Below are positions 1-6,630 of a stretch of 15,163 nucleotides of DNA, piece after piece. Position 1 is the stretch's first letter. Every line of letters starts with the position of its first letter. A program made the position numbers and the translations under genes. Source of the stretch: an uncultured Eubacteriales bacterium (GTDB lineage: Bacteria; Bacillota; Clostridia; Oscillospirales; Acutalibacteraceae); contig CAJTXF010000063.1 of the NCBI GenBank assembly GCA_910580045.1, forward strand, positions 1 through 15,163, read 5' to 3'. The notes under the pieces are model-generated. The model was not told the origin of the DNA. It made no database searches and saw nothing but the letters and a program-made list of their open reading frames with translations.

Positions 1-1201
1 CATCCCCGGAGGGGCCGGGGGTGGGAGAGGGCTTTTGTGTGGGGTCAGGCGTGGGAGTGGGTTCCGCGTTGGGGTCCCAGCCGTCCTCAGGCTCGCTGCC
101 TAAGGGCTGCCAGTCGTGGCCGTATTTTATGGCGTAATCCTTAATAATTGAAGGGCTGGTCGAGTAAAGGATGGCAACGCCTGGAATGCCAAACTGTTCA
201 TCCCCGCCATAATCCAAGTCCACCTCCTCGTCACCCACCATAAACTTTATGTTGTTACCCGCAAATGTAACAACTTTAAGGTTGCTGTTATCGCAGTGGG
301 GCTTCCAGCCGATTGCGGTGGTTGTAGCCGGATAATCAATGCGGACAAGGGAAGTACAGTCAGAAAATGCCGAATTGCCTACTTTTTCCAAATATTGGGG
401 GAGCTTTATTCTTTTCAGCGCGGTGCAGTCCCGGAACAAAGAGTCAGGGAGCAGCTTAACGTTGTCACACTTCATGTTAACCGTTTCTAGGCTCTTGCAT
501 CCCCAAAAGGCATCTTCTCCTAGTTCCGTCACTGTGCTGGGAATCACCAGATGGGTAATCTTTTCCGCTTCCAGGAAGCTCCCCTCGCCGATGGTCTCAA
601 TGCCTTCTTCCAGCGTCAGGCTTGCCAGCGCGTTGTCATAGGCAAAGGCATTTTTCGGAATATCTTTTACACTGCCCGGAATTCGGACAGTCGTGATACT
701 GCTGCTCCAGCCAAAAGCTCCCTCGCCCAGTTCTGTCAAGGTGTCGGGCAAAATGACAGTTGTCAGAGAATCGCAGTTGTAAAAAGCATTATCTCCAATT
801 GTGACAATCTGAGAGGGGATATTGCATTCCTCCAAACTGCTGTTCCAAGAAAAAGCATCATCCCAGATTGCAACTACTGTATCCGGTAGACTGGCTGTTT
901 TTAGATTGGTAAGCTGGTAAAAGGCGCAAGCTCCGATTTCAGTCACACCGGGCTCAATCACCAGGGATTCTATACTGGTCACATATTTTCTCCAGGGGGC
1001 TTCCGGGGCAACAGTATCATAATCCACCATAGGCCCCGTGCCTGAAATGCGCAGTTCTTTTTTGCCTGTGTCCAGCACCCAGCGCACGTCTTCCCCGCAC
1101 AGGCCCTTGTACTCCTCCGCCCGGGCCACAGGCCCTACGGCGCTCAACAGCCCGCACAGCAGGCACACCGCCAGCACAAAGGATACAATCCTCTTTCGCA
1201 T
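1..1201 (-). CDS. Secreted leucine-rich-repeat (BspA/LRR_5-type) surface protein, 3' end outside the window
   Basis: About 400 codons are visible; the reading frame is open to the window edge. The start ATG (1199-1201) is preceded by a good GGAGGAAG Shine-Dalgarno. Residues 1-28 form a signal peptide (MRKR, then a hydrophobic LVAVCLLCGLL-like core, and an ARA|EE cleavage site). Residues from about 60 to 300 are tandem ~23-residue BspA-like repeats with the typical pattern 'L..V.IPdsVt.IG..AF..C.sL' (for example IVTIGDNAFYNCDSL and VTELGEDAFWGCKSL). The visible end turns into a Pro/Thr-rich linker (PTPTPDPTQKPSPTPGPSGD), which usually precedes a wall-binding or further extracellular domain that is not visible here. 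Family members are exported surface proteins implicated in adhesion or host interaction; that role is inferred. The gene is alone on this strand, downstream of the sigG terminator, with two GTATAC-centred palindromes in its upstream region. Confidence 0.9.
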   Translation of the reverse strand, partial: MRKRIVSFVLAVCLLCGLLSAVGPVARAEEYKGLCGEDVRWVLDTGKKELRISGTGPMVDYDTVAPEAPWRKYVTSIESLVIEPGVTEIGACAFYQLTNLKTASLPDTVVAIWDDAFSWNSSLEECNIPSQIVTIGDNAFYNCDSLTTVILPDTLTELGEGAFGWSSSITTVRIPGSVKDIPKNAFAYDNALASLTLEEGIETIGEGSFLEAEKITHLVIPSTVTELGEDAFWGCKSLETVNMKCDNVKLLPDSLFRDCTALKRIKLPQYLEKVGNSAFSDCTSLVRIDYPATTTAIGWKPHCDNSNLKVVTFAGNNIKFMVGDEEVDLDYGGDEQFGIPGVAILYSTSPSIIKDYAIKYGHDWQPLGSEPEDGWDPNAEPTPTPDPTQKPSPTPGPSGD

Positions 1202-1226
1202 TTTTCTTCCTCCATTTCTGTCCAGG

Positions 1227-1254
1227 CTTGCAAAAAGGTATACTTTTTTGCAGG
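1227..1254. repeat. 28-bp palindrome A, centred on GTATAC
   Basis: The left arm begins CTTGCAAAAAG and the right arm ends CTTTTTTGCAGG, around the centre GTATAC (two mismatched pairs). It lies 26 bp upstream of the LRR protein start codon and matches palindrome B at 1354-1382 almost base for base. It could be an operator, a transcribed hairpin or a repeat-element end; the sequence alone does not decide. Confidence 0.7.
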
Positions 1255-1298
1255 CCGGAAGGATTCGGCAAAACTTCAAAAAAATCCCGCTGCCGGGC

Positions 1299-1327
1299 TT
1301 GCGTGCTGGTAACATTTGTGGTATAAT
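1299..1327 (+). promoter_or_regulatory. Sigma-A-type promoter with extended -10, reading rightward
   Basis: TTGCGT at 1299-1304, a 17-bp spacer, and TATAAT at 1322-1327 preceded by TGG, giving an extended -10 (TGnTATAAT). The expected start is near 1333-1334. No gene on the + strand follows; the next + strand signals are palindrome B and the terminator at 1397-1437, so the promoter would make a short RNA. Confidence 0.55.
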
Positions 1328-1353
1328 TGTTCATAAAATATATATTGTCTAGA

Positions 1354-1382
1354 CTTGCAAAAAAGTATACTTTATTGCAAGG
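1354..1382. repeat. 28-bp palindrome B, centred on GTATAC
   Basis: Arms CTTGCAAAAAA and CTTTATTGCAAG flank GTATAC, with a single mismatched pair. The centre is 127 bp from the centre of palindrome A. As RNA it would form a near-perfect hairpin, but no U-run follows, so it is not an obvious terminator. Confidence 0.7.
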
Positions 1383-1396
1383 GATGAGAAAAGAGC

Positions 1397-1437
1397 AAAA
1401 AAGGAAACAGCCCCCAGAATGGGGCCGTTTCCTTTTT
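1397..1437 (-). terminator. Bidirectional Rho-independent terminator after sigG
   Basis: Arms GGAAACAGCCCC (1403-1414) and GGGGCCGTTTCC (1421-1432) with a 6-nt loop. Read leftward, the single mismatch becomes a G-U pair and six U's follow (1402-1397), so it ends the sigG transcript 10 bp after its stop. Read rightward, five U's follow (1433-1437), so it can also end the candidate RNA. Confidence 0.85.
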
Positions 1438-1445
1438 CAGGGCGC

Positions 1446-2216
1446 TCACGCCCGTATCTCCGCCTTGATTTTCCCCAGCGCGCCCTTTTCCAGCCGGGAC
1501 ACCTGGGCCTGGGAGATGCCTACCTGCCCGGCCACCTCCATCTGGGTCTGCCCCTCCAGAAAGCGCATGGAGAGAATGCGCTTCTCCCGCTCGCTGAGAT
1601 TGTGGATGGCCTGCTTGACGGCCAGCTCTTCCAGCCAATCCTGGTCGCCCCCATCGCCCACCTGGTCCATGATATACACTGGGTCCCCGCCGTCAGAGAA
1701 GGTGGGCTCGTAGAGAGAGACCGGCTCTACAATGGCCTCCAGGGCAACCACCACGTCCTCCCGTTTCATGTCCAGCTCCTGAGAAATCTCCTCCACAGTG
1801 GGCTCCCGGCCGTTTTTGGCGGTGAGCCGCTCCTTACACTGGATGGCCTTATAGGCTGTGTCCCGCATAGAGCGGCTGACCCGCACCGAGTTGTTGTCCC
1901 GAAGAAACCGGCGTACCTCACCGATAATCATGGGCACCCCATAGGTGGAAAACTGTACGCCCTGGCTCACGTCAAAATGGTCAATGGCCTTCATCAGCCC
2001 AATGCACCCCACCTGGAACAAATCATCCGGATTTTCCCCCCGGTTGCCGAAGCGCTGAATCACGCTGAGCACCAGGCGCAGGTTGCCGTTTATGAGCTTT
2101 TCCCGGGCTTCCCTGTCCCCGTCGTGGCTGCGGATAAGCAGTTCCCGCATCTCGTCGCTTTTGAGTACCTTCAATTTTGCGGTGTTGACCCCGCATATTT
2201 CCACTTTACCCTGCAT
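1446..2216 (-). CDS. sigG: RNA polymerase sporulation-specific sigma factor SigG
   Basis: 256 residues, close to the ~260 of Bacillus SigG. The N-terminus KVEICGVNTAKLKVLKSDEM is the hallmark SigG leader. Sigma region 2 follows (LINGNLRLVLSVIQRF, then DLFQVGCIGLMKAIDHFD, FSTYGVPMIIGEVRRFLRD), region 3 (about 115-165) and region 4 with the HTH (LSEREKRILSMRFLEGQT, then VGISQAQVSRLEKGALGKI). SigG directs late forespore gene expression after engulfment, including spore-coat/core protection and germination genes. The start ATG at 2214-2216 has GGGAGG 11 nt upstream. The gene is monocistronic here, with its own terminator and no neighbouring spoIIG genes. I found no confident sigma-F or sigma-G promoter, although an inverted repeat lies upstream (2313-2338). 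Confidence 0.97.
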   Translation of the reverse strand: MQGKVEICGVNTAKLKVLKSDEMRELLIRSHDGDREAREKLINGNLRLVLSVIQRFGNRGENPDDLFQVGCIGLMKAIDHFDVSQGVQFSTYGVPMIIGEVRRFLRDNNSVRVSRSMRDTAYKAIQCKERLTAKNGREPTVEEISQELDMKREDVVVALEAIVEPVSLYEPTFSDGGDPVYIMDQVGDGGDQDWLEELAVKQAIHNLSEREKRILSMRFLEGQTQMEVAGQVGISQAQVSRLEKGALGKIKAEIRA

Positions 2217-2312
2217 AAAGAATACCTCCCGCGTTGGATTCCAGAGGTAGTGTTTGCAGGATTTTGGCGTTTTAATCCTGGAGAACCAGCTGCCGGGCTG
2301 AGGGAAAACCGC

Positions 2313-2338
2313 CCATATATAGGGGCAGGATATATGGA
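2313..2338. repeat. Inverted repeat upstream of sigG
   Basis: On the + strand CCATATATA, GGGGCAGG, then ATATATGG: 8-bp arms around a ~9-nt GC-rich centre, about 100-125 bp upstream of the sigG start. A second palindrome (CGGAAAAA / TTTTTCCG) lies at about 2354-2371. They may be operators or promoter elements; I cannot assign a regulator. Confidence 0.4.
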
Positions 2339-2380
2339 GGGAATTTTGGCAGGCGGAAAAATTTTTTCCGGGGTTTTGGA

Positions 2381-2409
2381 GTGCAAAATCTTCCGGGTTG
2401 TGGTATACT
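2381..2409 (+). promoter_or_regulatory. Extended -10 promoter ahead of the leader and TIM-barrel gene
   Basis: TGGTATACT (TG at -14/-15 and TATACT at 2404-2409) with a poor -35 (TGCAAA, 2382-2387). Transcription from near 2416 would give a ~150-nt leader before the ATG at 2568. Confidence 0.45.
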
Positions 2410-2430
2410 TTGGGAAAGAGACAGAGGAAG

Positions 2431-2538
2431 ATGACAGAGTTTGAGAGCCTGACGGCACGAGATAAGAGCTTTCGCCCAGCATCAGCCGAGAATGGGCTGC
2501 CCTGGGCTGATAGGCTCTTGATTCACGTCAGCCTCTAA
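2431..2538 (+). other. Structured leader region overlapping a possible 35-codon leader ORF
   Basis: Nested pairings can be drawn: CTGACG (2449-2454) with CGTCAG (2526-2531), AAGAGC (2464-2469) with GCTCTT (2514-2519), and ATCAGCC (2481-2487) with GGCTGAT (2505-2511). Competing pairs also exist: GCCCAG (2474-2479) with CTGGGC (2502-2507), and CAGCC (2483-2487) with GGCTG. Mutually exclusive helices are a feature of attenuators and riboswitches. The same stretch is also an open frame (ATG 2431, TAA 2536-2538, starting MTEFESLTARDK) with AGAGGAAG just upstream. That spacing is short for a ribosome site, so I rate the peptide as less likely than the RNA. It matches no riboswitch class I know, and the stretch lies in the leader of the gene at 2568. 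Confidence 0.4.
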
Positions 2539-2567
2539 AAATGGTATGAACCGGAAAGGATAAGAAC

Positions 2568-3371
2568 ATGAAACTGGGAATCTGCACCAATCTGGAAAAT
2601 TCCGGTCTTCTGGCAGAACTGGGCTTTGACTACATAGAGACCGGCCTGGCCGCTGTGTCTGCCATGAGCCAGGAAGAATTTGCCCAAGCCCAAAACTCCC
2701 TGGAGTGCTCTGGCCTGCGCTGTGAGGCCATGAACGGAATGCTTCCAGGGACCCTTCCTGTGGTGGGGGAGGCAGTGGAGCTAAAGCGGGTGGAGGCCTA
2801 TTTGGGCACGGCGTTTGCCCGGGCCCATGCCTTGGGGGCAGAGGTGATTGTATTCGGCTCCGGGGGAAGCCGCCGGGTGCCGGAGGGCTTCCCCTGGCCC
2901 AGGGCCTGGCGGCAGCTTAGGGAATACCTTAGCTTGGCTGACAGCTTGGCCGGGGCCTATGACCTGCAAATTGCCATTGAGCCTTTGCGCAGGGAGGAGT
3001 GCAATATCCTCAGCCGGGTCAGCGAGGCGGTGGAACTGACAGCGGTTCTGGAGCTGCCCCATGTGGGTGTGCTGGGTGACACATACCATATGAGGTCAGA
3101 AGGTGAGCCCCTGTCCGCTTTGGCTGACGCGGGGGAGCTGCTCTGCCATGTGCATATTGCCTGCCCAGAAGGACGGCGCTTTCCCCAGGAGAAGGATTCG
3201 GAGGATTTGCGGGAGGGATATCAGGGGCTGTTTCAAGTTCTGGAAGCGGCGGGCTATAACGGCCGCGTCAGCATAGAGGCAGGCGCCCAGCAGCTGGCAG
3301 AGGAGGGCGCGGCCAGCCTGCGCCTGCTCCGGGCGCGGATGGGACAGCTGGCGGAGGGGAAACGGACTTGA
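2568..3371 (+). CDS. Sugar phosphate isomerase/epimerase-like TIM-barrel protein (AP endonuclease 2 fold)
   Basis: 267 residues, the usual size for the xylose isomerase-like TIM barrel family. Strand and loop motifs follow the family in order: KLGICTN (strand 1), LGFDYIET (strand 2), GAEVIVFGSG (strand 4), LQIAIEPLRREECN (E138), VGVLGDTYHM (D171, H174), LCHVHIACPEGR (H196) and GRVSIEAG (E237). E138, D171, H196 and E237 sit where the divalent metal is normally bound, so an active isomerase, epimerase or dehydratase is likely. The substrate cannot be read from the sequence. The start has AAAGGA about 8 nt upstream. The oxidoreductase gene follows 163 bp downstream on the same strand, but its own strong ribosome site and the intervening gap leave it open whether they share a transcript. 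Confidence 0.85.
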   Translation: MKLGICTNLENSGLLAELGFDYIETGLAAVSAMSQEEFAQAQNSLECSGLRCEAMNGMLPGTLPVVGEAVELKRVEAYLGTAFARAHALGAEVIVFGSGGSRRVPEGFPWPRAWRQLREYLSLADSLAGAYDLQIAIEPLRREECNILSRVSEAVELTAVLELPHVGVLGDTYHMRSEGEPLSALADAGELLCHVHIACPEGRRFPQEKDSEDLREGYQGLFQVLEAAGYNGRVSIEAGAQQLAEEGAASLRLLRARMGQLAEGKRT

Positions 3372-3534
3372 AAAGCTGTGCCCTGACCCCCGAAAATTTT
3401 TCCGGCGTCCTCCCATAAAACGTGAAATAATTTGCCCAATCCATTCTATACTATACACAGACGCAGTATCCGGCAGGGCTTTCTTATCCTCTGCCGAGTG
3501 CTGTAAAAACGCAACTTACAGGAGGTCGGTTCAG

Positions 3535-4560
3535 ATGGGCAAAATCAAGGCCGTGCAGTATGGCTGCGGCAAAATGAGTAAGTATACCCTGCGGTACCTG
3601 CATGAACACGGGGTGCAGATTGTGGGAGCCATTGACGTGAACCCGGAAATCGTGGGGATGGATGTGGGCGACTATGCGGAGCTGGGCATGAAGACCGGCG
3701 TAATCATCAGCAGTGACGCGGACGCGGTGCTGGACAGCTGTGATTCGGACATTGCCATTGTCACCTTGTTCAGCCTGGTCAGCGACTGCTATGAGCATTT
3801 CGTCAAGTGTCTGAGCCGGGGCATCAATGTGATTACCACCTGTGAGGAGGCCACCTACTGCTGGACCACAGACCCGGCCCGGGCCAATGCCCTGGACATG
3901 CTGGCCAAGGAGAACAACTGCACCTTTGTGGGCAGCGGCATGGAGGATACCTTCTGGGTGAATATGGTGGGCCTGGTGGCTGGCAGCTGCAATTCCATTC
4001 AGAAAATCGAGGGCGCGGTGAGCTATAATGTGGAGGAGTATGGTTTGGCTTTGGCAAAAGCCCATGGCGTAATGCTGACCCCTGAGGAGTTCGAGAAGCA
4101 GATTGCCCACCCCGAGGTGCTGGAGCCCTCCTATGTGTGGAACTCCAATGAGGCCCTGGCCGCCAAAATGGGCTGGACCATCAAGAGCCAGACCCAGAAG
4201 TGTGTGCCCTATTTCCATGACTCTGATTTGTATTCTGAGACCATGGGCGCTGTCATCCCCAAAGGGAACTGTATTGGCATGGCGGCAGTGGTCACCACCG
4301 AAACATTCCAGGGCCCGGTGATTGAGACCCAGTGTATCGGAAAGGTATACGGCCCGGAAGATGGGGATATGTGCGACTGGAAAATCACCGGAGAGCCGGA
4401 CACAGAGTTCCATGTGGTAAAGCCTGCCACTGTGGAGCACACCTGTGCTACCATCGTGAACCGGATTCCCAGCGTGCTGCTGGCCCCTGCGGGCCTTATC
4501 ACCATGGACGAGCTGGAGGAGCTCCGGTTCCCCACCTATCCGCTGGAGTTCTACTGCTGA
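3535..4560 (+). CDS. 2,4-diaminopentanoate dehydrogenase-like NAD(P)-dependent oxidoreductase
   Basis: 341 residues, matching the ~340 of the DapB-like amine dehydrogenases that include 2,4-diaminopentanoate dehydrogenase (Ord) of clostridial ornithine fermentation. The N-terminal Rossmann fold is clear: KIKAVQYGCGKMSKYTL (dinucleotide loop GCGKMS), VQIVGAIDVNPEIVG (acidic residue ending strand 2), then SDIAIVTLFS and GINVITTCEEATY. The family region VGSGMEDTFWVNMVGLVAG and a C-terminal substrate domain follow, ending FPTYPLEFYC. A strong AGGAGG lies just upstream of the ATG. The family deaminates amino-substituted acids with NAD(P)+ or works as a reductase. No other ornithine-degradation genes (ortA/B, oraS/E) are in the window, so the true substrate is uncertain. 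The gene ends in a bidirectional terminator. Confidence 0.8.
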   Translation: MGKIKAVQYGCGKMSKYTLRYLHEHGVQIVGAIDVNPEIVGMDVGDYAELGMKTGVIISSDADAVLDSCDSDIAIVTLFSLVSDCYEHFVKCLSRGINVITTCEEATYCWTTDPARANALDMLAKENNCTFVGSGMEDTFWVNMVGLVAGSCNSIQKIEGAVSYNVEEYGLALAKAHGVMLTPEEFEKQIAHPEVLEPSYVWNSNEALAAKMGWTIKSQTQKCVPYFHDSDLYSETMGAVIPKGNCIGMAAVVTTETFQGPVIETQCIGKVYGPEDGDMCDWKITGEPDTEFHVVKPATVEHTCATIVNRIPSVLLAPAGLITMDELEELRFPTYPLEFYC

Positions 4561-4577
4561 GGATAAAAGGAAATTAG

Positions 4578-4612
4578 AAAAGCCGCCCTGTGATTCCTGG
4601 GCGGCTTTTTGT
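4578..4612 (+). terminator. Bidirectional Rho-independent terminator between convergent genes
   Basis: Arms AAAGCCGCCC (4578-4587) and GGGCGGCTTT (4599-4608), 10 bp perfect, 11-nt loop, followed by further U's on the right and preceded by A's on the left. It serves the oxidoreductase gene rightward and the PilZ gene leftward, whose stop codon starts at 4614. Confidence 0.92.
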
Positions 4613-4613
4613 T

Positions 4614-5312
4614 TTAAGAATTCCCCCGCTTTTGGCGCTGGGCGGTAAAGATGTTCTGGATAATTCGCTCCTGGTCCTCTTCTGTCAGCTCCAGGAACTG
4701 GCAGCCGTATTCAGGGAACCCGTTCTCTCTTTCCACGATTCGCAGAACCTGGCAATACATCACAGACTCCGGCCTGTCCTCTATCAGCTTGACCTTCAGC
4801 AGGAATTTGTCCCCCTCATAATATTGGAACTCTGAGCGGATACAGGCTCCGCCCACGCTGATGTTCAGCATCCGGCAGGGTTTCTCCCCCATCTCCAGGC
4901 CGCTGAAGGTGACGGCAGTGGCCGGAAGGTCTGTATTCAGCCGGAAGAAGGCCCTGTCGTTTGCGGCCCGGGACACGGTCAGGCCTTCCACCTTCCAGGT
5001 ATGCTTGGACACCGGAGAGATGGCAGCCTCCATATAGATAGCTTTTCTGGTATGGTCGTTGTATCCTCGAATGTGGACAGGGATGGCCTCCTCCTCTGGG
5101 GAGAGCTCTGTCTCGGAATACTGGTACAGCTCCGCCTTATCTCCCCGCAATCCCTGCAGTTTTGCCACGAAAAGCAGTTTCCCTTCCTGGTCTGTTACCT
5201 CCACCCGCATACCGGAATATACATCCGGCTGGGCCTCTTTTCGCGTTCCCCCAGCCTCTTGAGAGGCTGGCTTTTTCTCCTTCCTGTCAAACAGCCGATG
5301 AAATAAGTTCAC
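4614..5312 (-). CDS. PilZ-domain c-di-GMP effector (YcgR-like)
   Basis: 232 residues from a GTG start (5310-5312) with AGAGGGATA just upstream. A longer reading from 5426 is possible but lies mostly inside the cyclase gene, and its added residues look like out-of-frame shadow. Residues ~30-110 resemble the N-terminal beta-barrel of flagellar-brake proteins (YcgR-N/DUF-like); residues ~113-225 are the PilZ domain. The c-di-GMP signature is intact: R120-AFF-R124 (RxxxR) and N150-IS-V-GG155 (D/NxSxxG). No membrane segment or signal peptide is seen, so the protein is cytoplasmic. It starts 40 nt after the stop of the cyclase gene and is presumably co-transcribed with it, giving a maker and a reader of c-di-GMP in one unit. 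The output (motility, surface, polysaccharide) cannot be told from the window. Confidence 0.88.
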   Translation of the reverse strand: MNLFHRLFDRKEKKPASQEAGGTRKEAQPDVYSGMRVEVTDQEGKLLFVAKLQGLRGDKAELYQYSETELSPEEEAIPVHIRGYNDHTRKAIYMEAAISPVSKHTWKVEGLTVSRAANDRAFFRLNTDLPATAVTFSGLEMGEKPCRMLNISVGGACIRSEFQYYEGDKFLLKVKLIEDRPESVMYCQVLRIVERENGFPEYGCQFLELTEEDQERIIQNIFTAQRQKRGNS

Positions 5313-5352
5313 TCTATCCCTCTTTCTTAAAGTATACGGCCTGGGGGTTCTG

Positions 5353-6270
5353 CTACTTTTCCCACAGCTGCCGCAGCTGCTCGTCCGCCCAGACCACCTG
5401 GTTCCTGCCATGCCTCTTGGCGTCATATAGCATAGTGTCTGCGATTTTTAAGTAAAAATCGTAGGCGCTGCCCATTTCCGGGACAATCGTTACGCCGCCG
5501 ATGCTGATTGTGACCCATTTGGCCACAGCAGGGTCATGGGGAATGTGCAGGCTCTCCACTGCCTGGCGAATCTTTTTTAGATAGGCAAAGATTTGCTCCG
5601 CAGAGTCGCCCAGCAGAATAGCCACAAACTCCTCGCCGCCATAGCGGGCGAGGAAGTCTGTGCTGCGGTGCAAATGGGCGGCCGCTGTCTGGGCCACAGA
5701 GGCAATCACCTTGTCCCCGGCAGGGTGGCCAAAGGTGTCATTATACACCTTGAACCTGTCAATGTCGAACATGCAGATAGAGAAGGGGACGTGCAGGCGA
5801 ATCGCTTCCTTCCATTTTGTGAACACATACTGCTCATACCCTCTCCGGTTGGCAATGCCTGTCAGCTGGTCCGTCATGGACTGCTGCTCAATCTGACGGC
5901 GGTACCGGTACAGCTTGATATGGGTGTTGACCCGGGCCTTGACAATGAGAGGGTTAAAGGGCTTAGTGATATAGTCCACAGCGCCCAGAATCAGCCCGCG
6001 CTGCTCGTCGGTTACATCGGAGAGGCTGGTAATCAAAATAACCGGGACGCTCTGGGTGATAATCTCCTCCTGCAGCTTTTTCAGCAGGGTGAAGCCATCC
6101 ATACCCGGCATCACCACGTCCAGCAGAATCAGGGAAAACCCCCCGCTGCTTGCCTGGCGCAGACCCCCCTCTGCCGTCTGGGCGATGGTAACGTCATACT
6201 CATCCTCCAGGATGACTTTCAGATGGGCTGCTTGTACCACACTGTCGTCAACAATTAGAATTTTTTCCAT
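5353..6270 (-). CDS. Response regulator with diguanylate cyclase (REC-GGDEF) output
   Basis: 305 residues. The REC domain (1-120) has D8/D9, phospho-acceptor D51 in LLLDVVMPGMDG, T81 and K103 (TKPF). The GGDEF domain (130-300) has the D169xD171 metal region (MFDIDRFKVYND), GGEEF at 211-215 as an active-type A-site, and an RSTD inhibitory I-site (202-205) five residues ahead of it. It should therefore turn two GTP into c-di-GMP on phosphorylation, with product feedback, as in PleD and WspR. The start ATG (6268-6270) has GATGAGGAG upstream. A cognate kinase is not adjacent. The PilZ effector gene follows 40 nt downstream. I found no confident promoter; a TTTATATAAA stretch near 6366-6380 is one candidate. 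Confidence 0.95.
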   Translation of the reverse strand: MEKILIVDDSVVQAAHLKVILEDEYDVTIAQTAEGGLRQASSGGFSLILLDVVMPGMDGFTLLKKLQEEIITQSVPVILITSLSDVTDEQRGLILGAVDYITKPFNPLIVKARVNTHIKLYRYRRQIEQQSMTDQLTGIANRRGYEQYVFTKWKEAIRLHVPFSICMFDIDRFKVYNDTFGHPAGDKVIASVAQTAAAHLHRSTDFLARYGGEEFVAILLGDSAEQIFAYLKKIRQAVESLHIPHDPAVAKWVTISIGGVTIVPEMGSAYDFYLKIADTMLYDAKRHGRNQVVWADEQLRQLWEK

Positions 6271-6630
6271 TTATGACACTCTCCTCATCAGGTATGACTG
6301 TACAGGCTCCACGCCGCGGAAAATTTGCATCCTTCCATACTCTCTGTCCTTGAAAACATAGCTCATTTTTATATAAATCCGGCAAAACTTGATACATTAG
6401 GAAAAGTCTTCTGCCCAGCACATGCTTGTCTTACTCCGCGGCTTTTCAGGCCCTCAGGCTTCTTATGGGCTCTTTCTTCTGCGGCGGCAAAAGGGAGAAT
6501 GGCCCTTGAAAGAGGAGGTCCTGCTGTATTATCATATGCGGTTATGTGCAAAAAGTCCGCTGGTAAGCCGCGTAACGGACAATAAAAATAAATGTTTATT
6601 TACCAAAACCGAAAGCAGCATACCCATTTT
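6271..6630. other. Intergenic region between the cyclase and TetR genes
   Basis: This 360-bp gap holds the upstream region of the cyclase gene on the right-to-left strand and the 3' flank of tetR. The only distinct signal seen is the possible terminator at 6550-6580. No RNA gene or small protein with convincing ribosome site was found; short open frames here have no recognisable content. Confidence 0.5.
6550..6580 (-). terminator. Possible Rho-independent terminator of the TetR gene
   Basis: Read leftward, GTCCG (6580-6576) and CGGAC (6559-6555) enclose a 16-nt loop, and five U's follow (6554-6550). The stem is short (5 bp), so it is a weak call. It is about 50 nt after the tetR stop. Confidence 0.45.

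Larger units (their letters stand above)
1334..1437 (+). ncRNA. Candidate ~105-nt small RNA between the LRR gene and sigG
   Basis: Bounded by the extended -10 promoter at 1299-1327 and the terminator at 1397-1437. The RNA would contain two stable hairpins: palindrome B (14-bp arms) and the terminator stem. No convincing small ORF with a Shine-Dalgarno lies inside. It is inferred from signals only; I recognise no RNA family. It would end just short of the convergent sigG 3' end. Confidence 0.35.

Noticed and set aside
1419..2444. Long open frame of 341 codons on the + strand
   Set aside because: It lies antisense to sigG, has no recognisable domain and reflects GC-rich codon bias in the opposite frame.
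3484..4440. 318-codon open frame on the minus strand
   Set aside because: Antisense shadow of the oxidoreductase gene, which has motifs and a strong Shine-Dalgarno; the shadow is histidine/glycine-rich with no family resemblance.
5313..5426. Extended N-terminus for the PilZ protein
   Set aside because: It lies largely inside the cyclase's coding end and its residues resemble out-of-frame shadow; the GTG at 5312 has a good Shine-Dalgarno.
5593..6258. 221-codon open frame on the + strand
   Set aside because: Antisense shadow of the cyclase gene, whose receiver and GGDEF motifs are intact.
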